Assembly: GCF_027921745.1 (NCBI RefSeq)
Contig: NC_079240.1
Coordinates: forward strand, 2,101,001-2,165,000
Direction: 5' to 3'
From: Schizosaccharomyces osmophilus
Taxonomy: Eukaryota > Ascomycota > Schizosaccharomycetes > Schizosaccharomycetales > Schizosaccharomycetaceae
Length of the DNA stretch: 64,000 nt
Shown: piece by piece, positions 10,193-20,692 of the stretch
Numbering within the stretch: position 1 is the first letter of the stretch
Layout: each line of letters opens with the position of its first letter
The notes under the pieces: generated by a model
Databases searched by the model: none
Told to the model about the DNA's origin: nothing
Seen by the model: only the letters and a program-made list of their open reading frames with translations
Made by a program: the position numbers and the translations under genes

Positions 10193-10822
10193 TTAGGTAT
10201 CGCTAGTCGTAGAAATGATATTATGGATGGCTTCAACGAGAATTTTATGTTCCACACCGTGAATCTTGTCTTCTAGGGTTTCAACGGTGTCTGAAGATTC
10301 TATAGGAATTTCCTGAATCAAAATGGGTTTTCCTCCATCTACCTCCGTAACGACCCAGTGTACCATAGCCCCTGTTTTTGTTATTTTTCCTTGTTGGGCA
10401 GCTTCGAAAGCTCGCTCAATCGCATGGATCCCGTTAAAGGCACCAGGAAGAGCAGGATGAAGATTTATGATTCCAATGTTTCGTCTTTCTAATGGGCCTA
10501 GAACCTCGGGAGACAAAATGTGCATCCAACCTGCACAGACAACCAATGAAGGCTTCAAAGCGATAATTCTCTCTGCCAAATCCGTGTCGTACTTATTCCG
10601 ACCAAGATCATTCCCGTATTCTTTTTTATAAGGAAGTAAAGGATGCACTGACGTTGGAATTCCGACTTTTGATGCCCGTTCTAGTCCATACGCATTTTTG
10701 CGATTAGACAGCACATGACTGACAATAGCTTCTCCTTTTAAAATTCCATTTTGTGTAGCATCAATTATTGACTGAAGATTCGATCCTGAACCAGAAATTA
10801 ATACAACTAAGGATGCAACCAT
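10193..10822 (-). CDS. ade5: Phosphoribosylglycinamide formyltransferase (GAR transformylase), Ade5
   Basis: This enzyme transfers a formyl group from 10-formyl-THF to GAR in de novo purine synthesis. I chose the ATG at 10822 because the family begins right at the VVLISGSGSNLQ phosphate-binding loop; an in-frame ATG at 10876 would add 18 residues. The product is 209 residues. Catalytic residues are present: Asn and His in the NLHPALPG motif and Asp in TEVDGGKPI. It is a stand-alone transformylase, as in other yeasts, not fused to GARS/AIRS. Neighbours on the left are unrecognised genes, so it appears to sit at a junction between conserved blocks. Confidence 0.93.
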   Translation of the reverse strand: MVASLVVLISGSGSNLQSIIDATQNGILKGEAIVSHVLSNRKNAYGLERASKVGIPTSVHPLLPYKKEYGNDLGRNKYDTDLAERIIALKPSLVVCAGWMHILSPEVLGPLERRNIGIINLHPALPGAFNGIHAIERAFEAAQQGKITKTGAMVHWVVTEVDGGKPILIQEIPIESSDTVETLEDKIHGVEHKILVEAIHNIISTTSDT

Positions 10823-11377
10823 TGTAGGAGGTAGCTGGTAGTCGTTAAGTAAATCTCTTATCTTCAGAGATTCCATCCAAGGTCCAAACGTTTACTTTCC
10901 TTATTAGTTTACAGACAAAATCGTATTAAAACATTGCAATTACCCCTTAAGCCTCTTTAATACTTCAAACAGACTTTGAAAAAAATATTCCAGAATTCTG
11001 TTGATGATCAGGTTTCACTACTCCTTGTGGACTTGACATTCTTTAGATTCAATAAATTCCCAAGTAGCCTTAAACACCCGTTTCAAGAGTTTTGCATATA
11101 ATCTCACTTCATGCCTTTTAACTCATTTCCAAAAACTCTTTTCTTTTTTCCATTTTAGTTTTAATCGATACCATAGCAATCAGATAAAATTTTTTCAGCC
11201 TCCAAATTCATCTGTTCTTTAATTCCACTTGTTTCATCCACCATATCATATTAGGTTACTACTTGACAATGTTTTAGCTTTTCAAGTTCATCAGCAGAAA
11301 ATCCACTTTAATATTCCTAAAATCCAATAGATAATATTTTTACCCGGTTAATCCCACATAACTATTTTTCAAAATTA
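10823..11377. other. Spacer between ade5 and puf6
   Basis: Non-coding; contains the ade5 promoter and the puf6 3' flank. AT-rich with CTAAC-free sequence and no clear extra gene. Confidence 0.45.
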
Positions 11378-13303
11378 TCAAAGCATTTCCAAAAGTTTTT
11401 GTGTTCCACGAAATTCTGACTTCTTCAATGTCTTTTGATGCTTCTTCAGCTGGTCCAAAAACTTCTTTCTTTCTTTTTCATCCAACGTTTCCAAAACAGC
11501 AAGAACGACGAATGCTCCATCTCCAGTAGCCCACTCTACCAAGTGTTCACTGATTACATCTTTCAAGCCTTCAGCTACACCTAATTCTTCTTCTGACTTC
11601 ACGACACGCTTTTCTGTTCCATTCCAATGTCCGTTCTGAACAAGGGTTTTCAAGGCACGAGAACAGTGAATTTGGTGTACCAAATGCGTTTCATCAGCGG
11701 GGTTTCCTTCAAATGCTCTTAAAACCGCATTGACTGCAGATTCTTTATCGCCAGGCACGGTCAATAAAGTATCAACAACCACTTGAGAGCTCAAAGATTC
11801 AGCCAACAACTCGCCGGCAGCATTACTAATCACATTTAATAACATAGGTCCGATAGCGGCCTTTAACTCATTTCTACGCACAGCTGGATCCTTTTTCGAG
11901 GTGGCGGCTTTAAGCGGTTCTAAAGAAGCTAGCATTGTGCGGTTCTCTTTACTGAAGTATCGAGCATCTTCCCAGCCAACTAGTACGTACAACAAAACTC
12001 TGCGGGAAAATTTATGTACAGATAACTTGATAAGTTCGTTTTCAAATTCTGCTTGGAGCAACTTTCCAGTCATAATAGTATCATCAGTACAGTCTAGAGC
12101 GGTGACTAAAACTAAATGACCATATGAGTCTTTAGCCGTTTCTACAAAATAGGGACGTAACACTTTTAGCATGGCCTTACGGTCCTTAGCATTTGCAATG
12201 GCGAATAGCTTCATAGCAACTTGTGAACCATCTCTTGTATGCACAAACTCGTAGATTTGCTCCTTCGTAGCTAACAATAGGTCCTTTGCTTCGTTTGAGC
12301 TAGCATGTTGGATAAACTCTAACATGGCTCTATGAACCATTGTGAAACCAATCGAGCCTTTGGCAATTGAGCCCTCAATGGTTTTCCATAAGTTATTCAT
12401 GACGCTTGCACGCTTCTCAGGGTGTTCTTGCAAAATCTTGTCTATGTGCATATCCTGCGTTCTTTCCTTAAAAACTTGAAATTCTGGTCCATAAAACTCG
12501 CAAATTAAGGCAGTTTGTTGTTGTAGATTGGTATATTCACGGAAAATGTCTTCAACAACATAGGCAGCTTCTCGGTGTCTAATCAATTTCGTAACATGTC
12601 CATACAATTCTCCTAGAGCTCCTTCTTTCATTTTTGGAGTTCCATACTTGAAAAGCTTAACTGCGAGGTATTTTCCGTAAGGGCTCTTGCATAGTTCAAC
12701 AAAGCTACCACTAAGTTCACTAGCAATGATTTCGCGTTGCTGTTTAGAACCATACTTGACACATGTTTGGATAACACGGGACATATCATGCTTGAATACT
12801 ATCTGCTTTACGTTTGACTTGATCATGTCAAAAAGTTCAGATACTAACGTTTTGCGTTCATCGGCCTTTATTGATCCTTTTTGACGAAGTTTATCCCATA
12901 AGGTTTTAGCCTTCGTGCTAACATCAGCAAAGGGTTTTGAAGCTTTACGGTCCTTTTGTAGCTTCTTTTGGTTAGCATGAGCATCTTTAGATTTTTTCTT
13001 GCTTTCCTCGGACTTTTCTTCTCCGTCCTCTTCTTCGTTATCTAGCTCGTCTTCATCTTCAAAACCAGTGAATTCATCTCCTCCCTCGCCCTCACTTTCT
13101 TCAGCAACATTATTATCTTCATCGATTTCAGAATCGGAAGAAATGGGGGAGCCGGATTCCGAGGGAGATTCTTCTGGAGAAGCAACTGCTTGCTTCTTGG
13201 ATTTAACCTTCAATTCAACTGAATCAGCAGGTTTCGATCGTTTATTATCTGTTTTATTTCCATTTTTCAATCCGGTATTTGCTTTTCTCTTTCCAATAGC
13301 CAT
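11378..13303 (-). CDS. puf6: Pumilio-family nucleolar protein Puf6
   Basis: Puf6 (PUM3 family) binds pre-rRNA and helps assemble the 60S subunit; in budding yeast it also represses ASH1 mRNA translation. The ATG at 13303 gives 641 residues; the frame extends slightly upstream only with a non-ATG codon. The N-terminal 130 residues are Lys-rich followed by long acidic Glu/Asp runs typical of nucleolar proteins. PUF repeats follow from about residue 140 (for example QIVFKHDMSRVIQTCVKYG and CKSPYGKYLAVKLFKYG), and the CPL domain covers about 390-570. The head-to-tail neighbour is yar1, the order I recall in S. pombe. Confidence 0.93.
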   Translation of the reverse strand: MAIGKRKANTGLKNGNKTDNKRSKPADSVELKVKSKKQAVASPEESPSESGSPISSDSEIDEDNNVAEESEGEGGDEFTGFEDEDELDNEEEDGEEKSEESKKKSKDAHANQKKLQKDRKASKPFADVSTKAKTLWDKLRQKGSIKADERKTLVSELFDMIKSNVKQIVFKHDMSRVIQTCVKYGSKQQREIIASELSGSFVELCKSPYGKYLAVKLFKYGTPKMKEGALGELYGHVTKLIRHREAAYVVEDIFREYTNLQQQTALICEFYGPEFQVFKERTQDMHIDKILQEHPEKRASVMNNLWKTIEGSIAKGSIGFTMVHRAMLEFIQHASSNEAKDLLLATKEQIYEFVHTRDGSQVAMKLFAIANAKDRKAMLKVLRPYFVETAKDSYGHLVLVTALDCTDDTIMTGKLLQAEFENELIKLSVHKFSRRVLLYVLVGWEDARYFSKENRTMLASLEPLKAATSKKDPAVRRNELKAAIGPMLLNVISNAAGELLAESLSSQVVVDTLLTVPGDKESAVNAVLRAFEGNPADETHLVHQIHCSRALKTLVQNGHWNGTEKRVVKSEEELGVAEGLKDVISEHLVEWATGDGAFVVLAVLETLDEKERKKFLDQLKKHQKTLKKSEFRGTQKLLEML

Positions 13304-13760
13304 GTTTTTCAAAGGTTTTCAAAAAGATGAAAAAGGCTGGTGTTGGTAGAGGAGGAAATTTGCCGACCTGATCATTGCTCCGTTAATTTCAATGCCATCT
13401 CCAAACTCAGTAGTAATTTTTTTAATTTTTAAATAAAAATAATAAGTATTTTTTAATTTCAGACAGGAATAAAGTTGAAAATGCCACAACTGCGTATATC
13501 AGATTTTGCTTTCTACACAAGAAATCATTAAGTAGTAATTGCCGTACACTGTTGAAATAACTGTGAAGGAAGACTTTATAGAGTAGGCATTTGCTTGGTT
13601 GGGCCCATTGATGAGAACGTTACTTTGAAACAAGTCAGGATGACAGGAAATGTCAAACTGCATGATATTAAAGCATAAAAAAAAGAAAAGAATAAAAGAC
13701 TAAGAAAAATCAACCAATCGTTCTTTTTAGAGACCAGCTATAGATTTACTCAAGCATCGT
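13304..13760. other. Spacer between puf6 and yar1
   Basis: Non-coding; puf6 promoter and yar1 3' end. No additional gene seen. Confidence 0.5.
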
Positions 13761-14496
13761 CTATTGTTCGCGAGATCGAACATTCCTTTCAAAATGTTCA
13801 GAAAAAGCTCCTTGAAGTACTTCACGTAATTGATCATCAATGTTGACGCCGCTTTCTCTAAGTGCCAGGATTCGGTCTATTTCTGCTTTCCGATTTTGAT
13901 CAAGCAAAGGCTGTCCAGCAGCCTCATCCATTTCCTGAGGACTTAAGTACTGGGCATACTCTAACTTCGTATCCTTGGGCATATTGCCATTATTAGGTTC
14001 TAAATCACTAAACGTGTAAAGGTAGGAGGCCAGCTCGGGAAACTCCCCATTTTCTTCAACAACTTGCGCGGCAATCAAGCCATCGTTGTTTTTAGCACAA
14101 GCATCCGCTTTATATTTTTCAATTAAATCTTGAGCAACTTCTATCTTTTCGCAAACAAACAAGGGCGTCTCTCCGTCCTGATCATTAACATTAGCATCTC
14201 CCCCATGTTCGACGAGGATTTCTAGTAAATCGCGATGGCCTGAACATTTAGTATACAAAGTCAAAAAAAAAAAAAAAAAAGAACTTACCGTAAGATGCAG
14301 CTGCATGCATAGCAGTATATCCATTTTCATCGGGTTGATTTGGAGATACTCCGTTTTGTAAATGTTTCTGTTGTGTAAGCAAGATAACTTCAAAAGCAAA
14401 CTTCTTTTTTTAAGGATTAAGCAGACTTCTTACCAATACAATTTCCGCGTTGCCGTCAGAAGCAGCAATCCATATATTTGGACTGATTGTCGCCAT
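13761..14496 (-). CDS. yar1: Ankyrin-repeat protein, Yar1 type (Rps3 chaperone)
   Basis: Yar1 is a small ankyrin protein that keeps newly made Rps3 soluble and escorts it to the nucleus. Three exons: 14496-14434, 14367-14289 and 14239-13761, giving 206 residues. Exon joins restore ankyrin consensus (IWIAASDGNAEIVL, then GYTAMHAAASYGHRDLLEIL, then DGETPLFVCEK). The last intron has a perfect TACTAA branch site. An acidic C-terminal half follows, as in Yar1. The last intron also carries an A/T run of 18 bases. The assignment to Yar1 rests on size, repeat number and the neighbouring ribosome genes. Confidence 0.82.
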
Positions 14497-14993
14497 ATTG
14501 GTAATTGGTAAGTTTTGAAAGGATCGCTTTTATGTTGAATAGAATAATTACCAGTTCAGAGCAGAATCCGGAAAGCATTGACAATATATATGAAATAAAT
14601 AATAAATAAATACAACAGTTTGTTCCAAGGATCGATATTCTTCGAATAATTATTACGTTTGGAGTTTCCGACATGAATTGAATTTTTCCCTTTCAATTGA
14701 TAAGGACTATTCAACTTTGATTCTTCTTTGTAATTGATCATCTCTTTTTTTTTTTTTTATTGTTTTGTGCTTAGACTTTCCATAATTGGCTTCATCAACT
14801 TTTCCTTTTGGTACTTCATCAAGCCAGACCCGTATGAACCATTTTCGCTTTTATGTAACCCATTAACAACTTAAAGAAAACGTTTGACAGATCACCGAAT
14901 TCATCAAAAAGACTTTTTTTAGACAATTCAAGTCTTTTGTTTACATTTCAATTAGCACACTCGAACGATATGTAATGAGAAAGTCAATTTCAA
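14497..14993. other. Divergent spacer between yar1 and the P1 gene
   Basis: Non-coding. Contains a T run near 14746-14758 and a TTTGTTTAC forkhead-type site near 14936. Some open minus frames (14456-14741) are shadows of yar1 5' sequence. Confidence 0.5.
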
Positions 14994-15001
14994 CAGTCAC
15001 A
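14994..15001 (+). promoter_or_regulatory. HomolD box (CAGTCACA) of the P1 gene
   Basis: An exact match to the fission yeast HomolD core promoter element that replaces TATA in ribosomal protein genes, 89 bp before the P1 start codon. Confidence 0.85.
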
Positions 15002-15089
15002 TAAAATTTGGGTCAAATCAATTTTGCACGAGATTGACTAGCCCTTTCAAACATCCTTCTTCACAACAAAACACGAAAAGGCAATTAAA

Positions 15090-15535
15090 ATGTCTGCCTC
15101 TGAACTCGCTACCAGTTACGCTGCTCTCATTTTGGCCGACGAGGGAATTGAAATCACCGTATGTTGAACTATCAAGTGAACCTTACCTCCAAATCATTCA
15201 GTAGAAATACTGTGCTATCCGTTACTGAAGGAAGCTTGTCCACTTGGTAAAAATGTAGAAGAAATATACTAACAAGTACTTAGTCCGACAAGCTTTTGTC
15301 TTTGACTAAGGCTGGTAATGTTGAAGTTGAACCCATTTGGGCTAGCATCTTTGCTAAGGCCCTTGAAGGCAAAGACCTTAAGGAACTTCTCTTAAACATT
15401 GGCTCCGGTGCTGCTGCTGCCCCTGTCGCTGGTGCTCCTGCCGCCGCTGGTGAAGCTCCTGCTGAAGAGAAGAAGGAGGAACCCAAGGCTGAGGAAGAAT
15501 CTGACGAAGACATGGGCTTCGGTTTGTTCGACTAA
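15090..15535 (+). CDS. 60S acidic ribosomal protein P1
   Basis: P1 pairs with P2 on P0 to form the ribosomal stalk that recruits translation GTPases. Exon 1 (15090-15158) encodes [19 protein letters not shown] and exon 2 begins at 15284; the product is 106 residues. The C-terminal half shows the Ala/Pro hinge, a Glu/Lys-rich stretch and the invariant [11 protein letters not shown] tail that contacts elongation factors. Fission yeast has several P1 copies; position next to yar1 and nsa2 points to the rpp103 copy as I recall it, but sequence alone cannot settle the paralogue. A HomolD box lies upstream. Confidence 0.93.
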
Positions 15536-16034
15536 ACCCAAAAATATACGATTTTTTAGTCTTGTATTAATTAAAGTACCTTCCATTCATTTTTGTGTCT
15601 TCGTACGTTTGTTTGATTTCCTGTAGTTTCTTTTTTGTTTCATTTTATACCTGTTTTTTAGAATGGTAGTTCATATGTAACTGTTCATTGGCAACTGCTT
15701 CATAATCCTAAAAAAGCAACGTTTCATTTGTCATGAAAAGAATCATATTCACTCTTTATTTTTATCATTGTTTCAAGTTTTGTGACAGACAACGAACATT
15801 CAATTTTCACGAGTCAGAGACCACGAGATACATGTACTCATATTATTAACCATACCATACACCAGAAACTAGCTAGTAGTAAGTACCAGCTTAAATAAAA
15901 TTTTAAGGATCCCAAATGAGTTGAACGTAAATCCCAAGAATACTAAACAAACTTTCAAAAATTCTAGTACAAGACGCCATAACATTAAACGCTTCCTATG
16001 CAGAGAGCGCATGACTCCCAAAAGATATACATAT
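15536..16034. other. Convergent 3' spacer between P1 and nsa2
   Basis: 500 bp of AT-rich 3' flanks; nothing further recognised. Confidence 0.5.
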
Positions 16035-17002
16035 TTAAGTTAAAAGAAGAGCATTTACACAACCATCCATTTCAGGATTGTTGGTAATTTGTGCATATTT
16101 ACCCCAAACAACTTTACCACCAGAAGTTACCAATCCGAGTTCACTAACATTGACCTCCATGATGGTACCCTTGGTGAGAACACCCAACTGGGTGTATGTA
16201 GGGTTTTGGGGGTTCTTCTTCACACCAATAATGGGTAATTGCATTGTGACACCGAGTTCCTTATGCGTAACATTGGCTTTCTTTTGACGAAGAGCCATAG
16301 GACGAATGAAACGCTCATATTTAACGGGACGACGGGTGAAGCCATCACCAACAAAAGTAGCTTTCGTAATCATACGCTTCCACGACTTATCCTTACTTTT
16401 ACCGGTCTTAATCACCTTGAACATTTCGTCCTCAGGAACACCACGGACCTGGGGCAAAGGAACAGAATATTTGGCAGCCTTTTCCTTACGCTTTTGCTTA
16501 ACGGCACTAGAGAGCATCTTCGCTTGCGATTCCTGTTCACGATCAAGCAAATAGGTAGGAACAGCACCGGGTGCAGGAGCTTCAGAACCGCGTTGAGTGG
16601 TATTACGCTCTTCATGCTCCTTCATACTAAATATTATTAGTTAGTAGCCTTTCAATAAAATTCATGATGATAGATAGAGTCACTGAGGTGGCATATTTTA
16701 TCACCCACCTGTCTAGCGGTATCTATCCATTCGCTGAGTCAAAGTCATCACATACGTCTTCTTCATTTGAATCTTTTCTTTACGTCTCTTATTTTGGTGT
16801 AGCTTGGCCTTCAAACCACGAACCTTTTGGGAATAAAGGCTTGCATCGTGAGCTTCACGAGCTGATTTTTTACGACTAAACATTACGCGTTAGAACCAAC
16901 AACTCTTTAGCCAATTTCTTTTTCTAGTTACCTTCTCTCTTCATGATCGAAACGACGACCATGCTTACGAATTGATTCCTCAATATACTCGTTTTGAGGC
17001 AT
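16035..17002 (-). CDS. nsa2: Ribosome biogenesis factor Nsa2 (eS8-like)
   Basis: Nsa2 is an essential 60S assembly factor of the late nucleolar pre-60S particle and shares its fold with ribosomal protein eS8. Exons 17002-16932, 16875-16756 and 16626-16035 give 260 residues, the usual family length. The protein opens [19 protein letters not shown] and runs through a very basic region into the conserved [39 protein letters not shown] and [17 protein letters not shown] blocks, ending CVNALLLT. The splice joins fall in conserved stretches, which supports them. Confidence 0.94.
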
Positions 17003-17431
17003 GCTATATTTGACTTGGTAGAAGACAAGTTTTTTCCACCAGTTTGCCTCTTACTGTTTCTGTGAGATATTTACTGAGTATTTTCGCAGTCGTTATTATG
17101 CGTAGTATATCGGTATAAGCCATTAACACCTTCCTGCATATCCCTAAACCGCTTTGTACTGAACACTAAAGGGAAGTAGCTTTCTTTGGAAATTACAGTT
17201 GGCTGGTAGAAATAGAAAAGAAAGGTTTGTTATATAGTACTTTTCCATTGGTATTACTTATAGAAGTGGACGCATTGGCATTCTTCTGTTTAGAAACGAA
17301 CAACAGATTATTTCTCAGCACAACCCGGACGTTGTTTAAAAACGCTGAAGCGGAGCCTTTATGAAATTTTGATTCATCCTTGCTAAAGAACTTTTTTTTT
17401 TGTATTAATTGGAATAGGAGATCATAAGGAA
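17003..17431. promoter_or_regulatory. Divergent promoter between nsa2 and cwf18
   Basis: Non-coding spacer between divergent start codons; contains a T run near 17392. No diagnostic factor site noted. Confidence 0.45.
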
Positions 17432-17884
17432 ATGTCTTCGTTGGATGAATCGGCAGAATTGAGAAAACAGCGGTTGCGCGAGTTGCGAAAAATTAAAGAA
17501 TCACAAGCAACTAAAGAAGCTCCAGATACGGAAAGAAAAGAGGAATTGATAAAACACCGTAATTATGATCCAGAAGCACAGGCTCCTCGTATGGGATTTG
17601 TTGAGCCCCCGAGAGCAGACGTTACAGTCGAAACTATATCAAAGGACATCGAAAACGAAACAAAACGAAGAATTCGAGAGCAAGAAAGCATACCTGAGGA
17701 AGAGTTAGACTTGACTACGTTAAGGCCAAAGAAGCCTACTTGGGATTTGGAAAGAGACTTAAAAGAGAGGATGGCTATTTTGGAGCCAAAAAACCAAAAT
17801 GCTCGAGCATACTATGTCCGACAAACGATCGCCGATAGAGAAAAGAAAAAGCAACAGCAACAAGAACAAGAACGTACAACTTAG
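17432..17884 (+). CDS. cwf18: Spliceosome-associated protein Cwf18 (CCDC12 family)
   Basis: Cwf18 belongs to the Cdc5/Prp19-associated complex of the active spliceosome; the human counterpart is CCDC12. The 150-residue single-exon product is almost entirely charged and helical: SAELRKQRLRELRKIKES at the start, the conserved KHRNYDPEAQAPRMGF motif in the first half, the LTTLRPKKPTWDLERDLK motif in the second half, and a Gln/Lys-rich coiled-coil tail. The conserved motifs match the family, and it sits between nsa2 and apl4 as I recall in S. pombe. Confidence 0.9.
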   Translation: MSSLDESAELRKQRLRELRKIKESQATKEAPDTERKEELIKHRNYDPEAQAPRMGFVEPPRADVTVETISKDIENETKRRIREQESIPEEELDLTTLRPKKPTWDLERDLKERMAILEPKNQNARAYYVRQTIADREKKKQQQQEQERTT

Positions 17885-18199
17885 AGATTCTGTTATCCTT
17901 GATACAATTGTCCCAACTTTTATGTTCACATTTTGGTATTTCTTTTAGTTATTTCATTATGTTCATTTTTTTATGCTTCTATAAATAATGATCCATACAA
18001 AAGTTCATAACCGTTGATTGTGATTAGGTTGTTTCCTAAGCATACTCAAAAGTAAAAGTTTATTAATTCCAATCCATTGCCTCATGCGGATACCATTATA
18101 GACAAGTAGATATATTCATTAGCCATTAAAAAGTTCATGGATCATTGAAACCGCAAAAGACAATAGAGACGCATTTGCAAACCATAAATAACGAGTTAT
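17885..18199. other. Convergent 3' spacer between cwf18 and apl4
   Basis: AT-rich 3' flanks with no other feature. Confidence 0.5.
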
Positions 18200-20692
18200 C
18201 TAACTTAAAAGATCCGAAGGTAATTTGCCATAGTCAATTTGATCTAGAATTCCAGCTTCGCCTTCTCTAGTTACGGATATCCGCAACCTCAACTTGACCT
18301 GGGTATCTTTAGGTCCTTGAATTCGCATAGTCTGAGAAGTTTCCATCCCAGGATCCATACTTGTCGATCGAAGAGGTTGAAGTCGTAGTTTTTGAGATTT
18401 TGGGACTGCTATTTCAAGATGCACTTTTTCAACTCTTGATACTATGCTTTTATTCTTGAACCTTGCTTCTATGATAGCAGTTTTTGTAGCTTCGTCTCTT
18501 GAAGGATACAACGACAATGTAACATCGTGCTTATCATATACAAGGAGAGGTTCGTATTGCTTACTTTGAGGAGGAGTAGAGGCTGTCTGCGAATGATTAG
18601 AGCCACTCATGTCCAACGAGGCAAAGCTGTTGGCTAAAGTGTTAGCTGCCGGTTCTGCTGCAGGTGCAGGCGTGCTAAATAGCCCTAAAATATCATCAAC
18701 TTGACTCTTTTTCGGTACCGAAGTTATATTTGCAAGATCGTAAGCTGCAGTGGTATTAGCAGATGGAGTTTCATTGATAAGGGTTTCTGCCTGAGAAGCA
18801 CCTCCTAAACCAATAAGGTCTAAGAGGTCGTTAGTTTCTTCAGTTTCTTTCACCGGTTTTTTAGATGCGTTCAGTTTTTGTTCAGCGTTTTGGTAAGGAG
18901 TAATTCGTGCTGGCGGAGAAGGTGCGGGTATGGATTGCATCACAGTTCTGTCTAAGGAAGGATCTTCAATAACATGTTGGTACTCAACTGAGCGCTGTTG
19001 GACTTCAGTGTTTCTATGCTTGCCATAAAACTCGATTAGCCTTTGTATTTTGGATAATGAAGAAGAAGACTGAAAACGAGTGCTAAGTTTAATCAAAGTA
19101 TTTAGCCCATACTGAATGACAGTAGCTTGCGTGAAGTTGGTCCCTATCAATACCTCCTCAACTAGGTCCAAAATATCGTCTTCAGATATGCTTTTTGGCA
19201 AAGTATCATCGTCAAAATTCATGGAAGGAGATAATAAATATTGACCATACTCACCAATGACCCACAAGGAGGCCATGATTAAGGCCTCTTGGGAAATGTC
19301 ATCTTTCAATGCAGCATAAAGTTTGAAAATAGCGTACTCGTGGAGGTCTGGAGCACTAGCAATCAATCGAAGAAATGTTGATAAAGCAGTCTCGGATAGG
19401 AAATTACCTGCACTTTTAAATACACGTAAAAGTGTATCAAAATGCCATCTTTTGTTTGGGGCAAAAGCATTTGTAACCTCGGTGATATACTGGGCAGTTC
19501 TTGAGCGCATATCATCTGATACGGTATCTAAATACGTTAAAAGTTCACGAACCATAAATCGGACGTTGGTTTCATTCACAAGGAAAGTAGAAAGTTCTAA
19601 AGCGCGAGCTTGAATAGAGATGTCAACGTCGTAAAGGCACGAAAGAATAGTAGAACGATGACGTTGAACAGCGTTTTCCTCTGTATTTACGACACGCTTC
19701 AACATATTGAGCGCGACGTACCGGGTGTTGTTATCACGATTTCCTAAAAATTTTGCGAGAATGTTAACGCCCAAAACACGAAGGCTGCTATCCGAATCGA
19801 CATCTAAGATGGTGCGGACTGCTTGATAGAGGATTGCATTTCCAGCGTTTCGGGAAGAGTCTGTGTTACTGCAAACTTGAGCCAATATATCACTGATGCG
19901 ATCATTGACGGAAGCATCGTGTTGTGCGAATACGGATAATATTTGGAGTATTTTTATTTGCAAAAAGGGGTCAGAAACATTGCCGATATTGAGTTCAGAT
20001 GAATAGGTATTGGAAGAAAGTTGACGGAGACGGTGAATGAGGCCATCAGTATGCTCAGCAAAACGGGGAATGAGATCGGGATGGATTCTACATAATCCCA
20101 TCACAAGTGAAATATCGGACATTAGTACACCGTGACTTTTGGAATGAAGAAGCTTTTCAGCATCCAAAAGATACAGTTCAGCCAACTCTGGTTCCTTTTG
20201 TACCACACGTAAAGCACACAGAAGGGCTTTCTTGCTGACATAATTATGTGAACTGGCACAAAGCTTGGAGATAATGTTTGAAAGATCACGAGCCAATTCA
20301 GGACTGGCGATGTTGCCAAAAGCCGACAATGCAAGACTAACGATGAATTTGTTGGGTGATTGTAAATCTTGTTGAAGGGAATTCGTAAGCAAGGTTAAAA
20401 CTTCTTGATTTTCGTCTAGCAATAGCATAGCACCCAAGTATCCTAATCGTTTGTCCATAAACTGGGCACTTGAAAGCAATTTTAAGCATTCGATTTGTCC
20501 AAAATGAGTCGGTTCTCCTAACAAATACAAATACAATAACTTTGCAACATTTCTCCTCCGCATTCGCGTATCCGCTGATCCTTGGCGAATGTTTTTACGT
20601 ATCTGTGCCGATTCTTTACGAATTGCACTGTTTTCTTCCGCCGTCGTCTTCGACGCGCGCACGGCTTTAATAAACGTCTTCAAACTTGACAT
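18200..20692 (-). CDS. apl4: AP-1 adaptor complex gamma subunit Apl4
   Basis: Apl4 is the large gamma-adaptin of the AP-1 clathrin adaptor at the trans-Golgi and endosomes. The 830-residue single exon starts MSSLKTFIKAVRASKTTAEE, the typical gamma-adaptin opening. Residues 20-570 form the HEAT-repeat trunk (KKALLCALRVV, NTRYVALNML, IQARALELS). A Ser/Thr/Pro-rich hinge (about 595-710) includes a LLDLIGLGG clathrin-box-like motif and repeats of ILGLFSTPAP type. The C-terminal 115 residues form the ear domain. Length and order match the family. Confidence 0.94.
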   Translation of the reverse strand: MSSLKTFIKAVRASKTTAEENSAIRKESAQIRKNIRQGSADTRMRRRNVAKLLYLYLLGEPTHFGQIECLKLLSSAQFMDKRLGYLGAMLLLDENQEVLTLLTNSLQQDLQSPNKFIVSLALSAFGNIASPELARDLSNIISKLCASSHNYVSKKALLCALRVVQKEPELAELYLLDAEKLLHSKSHGVLMSDISLVMGLCRIHPDLIPRFAEHTDGLIHRLRQLSSNTYSSELNIGNVSDPFLQIKILQILSVFAQHDASVNDRISDILAQVCSNTDSSRNAGNAILYQAVRTILDVDSDSSLRVLGVNILAKFLGNRDNNTRYVALNMLKRVVNTEENAVQRHRSTILSCLYDVDISIQARALELSTFLVNETNVRFMVRELLTYLDTVSDDMRSRTAQYITEVTNAFAPNKRWHFDTLLRVFKSAGNFLSETALSTFLRLIASAPDLHEYAIFKLYAALKDDISQEALIMASLWVIGEYGQYLLSPSMNFDDDTLPKSISEDDILDLVEEVLIGTNFTQATVIQYGLNTLIKLSTRFQSSSSLSKIQRLIEFYGKHRNTEVQQRSVEYQHVIEDPSLDRTVMQSIPAPSPPARITPYQNAEQKLNASKKPVKETEETNDLLDLIGLGGASQAETLINETPSANTTAAYDLANITSVPKKSQVDDILGLFSTPAPAAEPAANTLANSFASLDMSGSNHSQTASTPPQSKQYEPLLVYDKHDVTLSLYPSRDEATKTAIIEARFKNKSIVSRVEKVHLEIAVPKSQKLRLQPLRSTSMDPGMETSQTMRIQGPKDTQVKLRLRISVTREGEAGILDQIDYGKLPSDLLS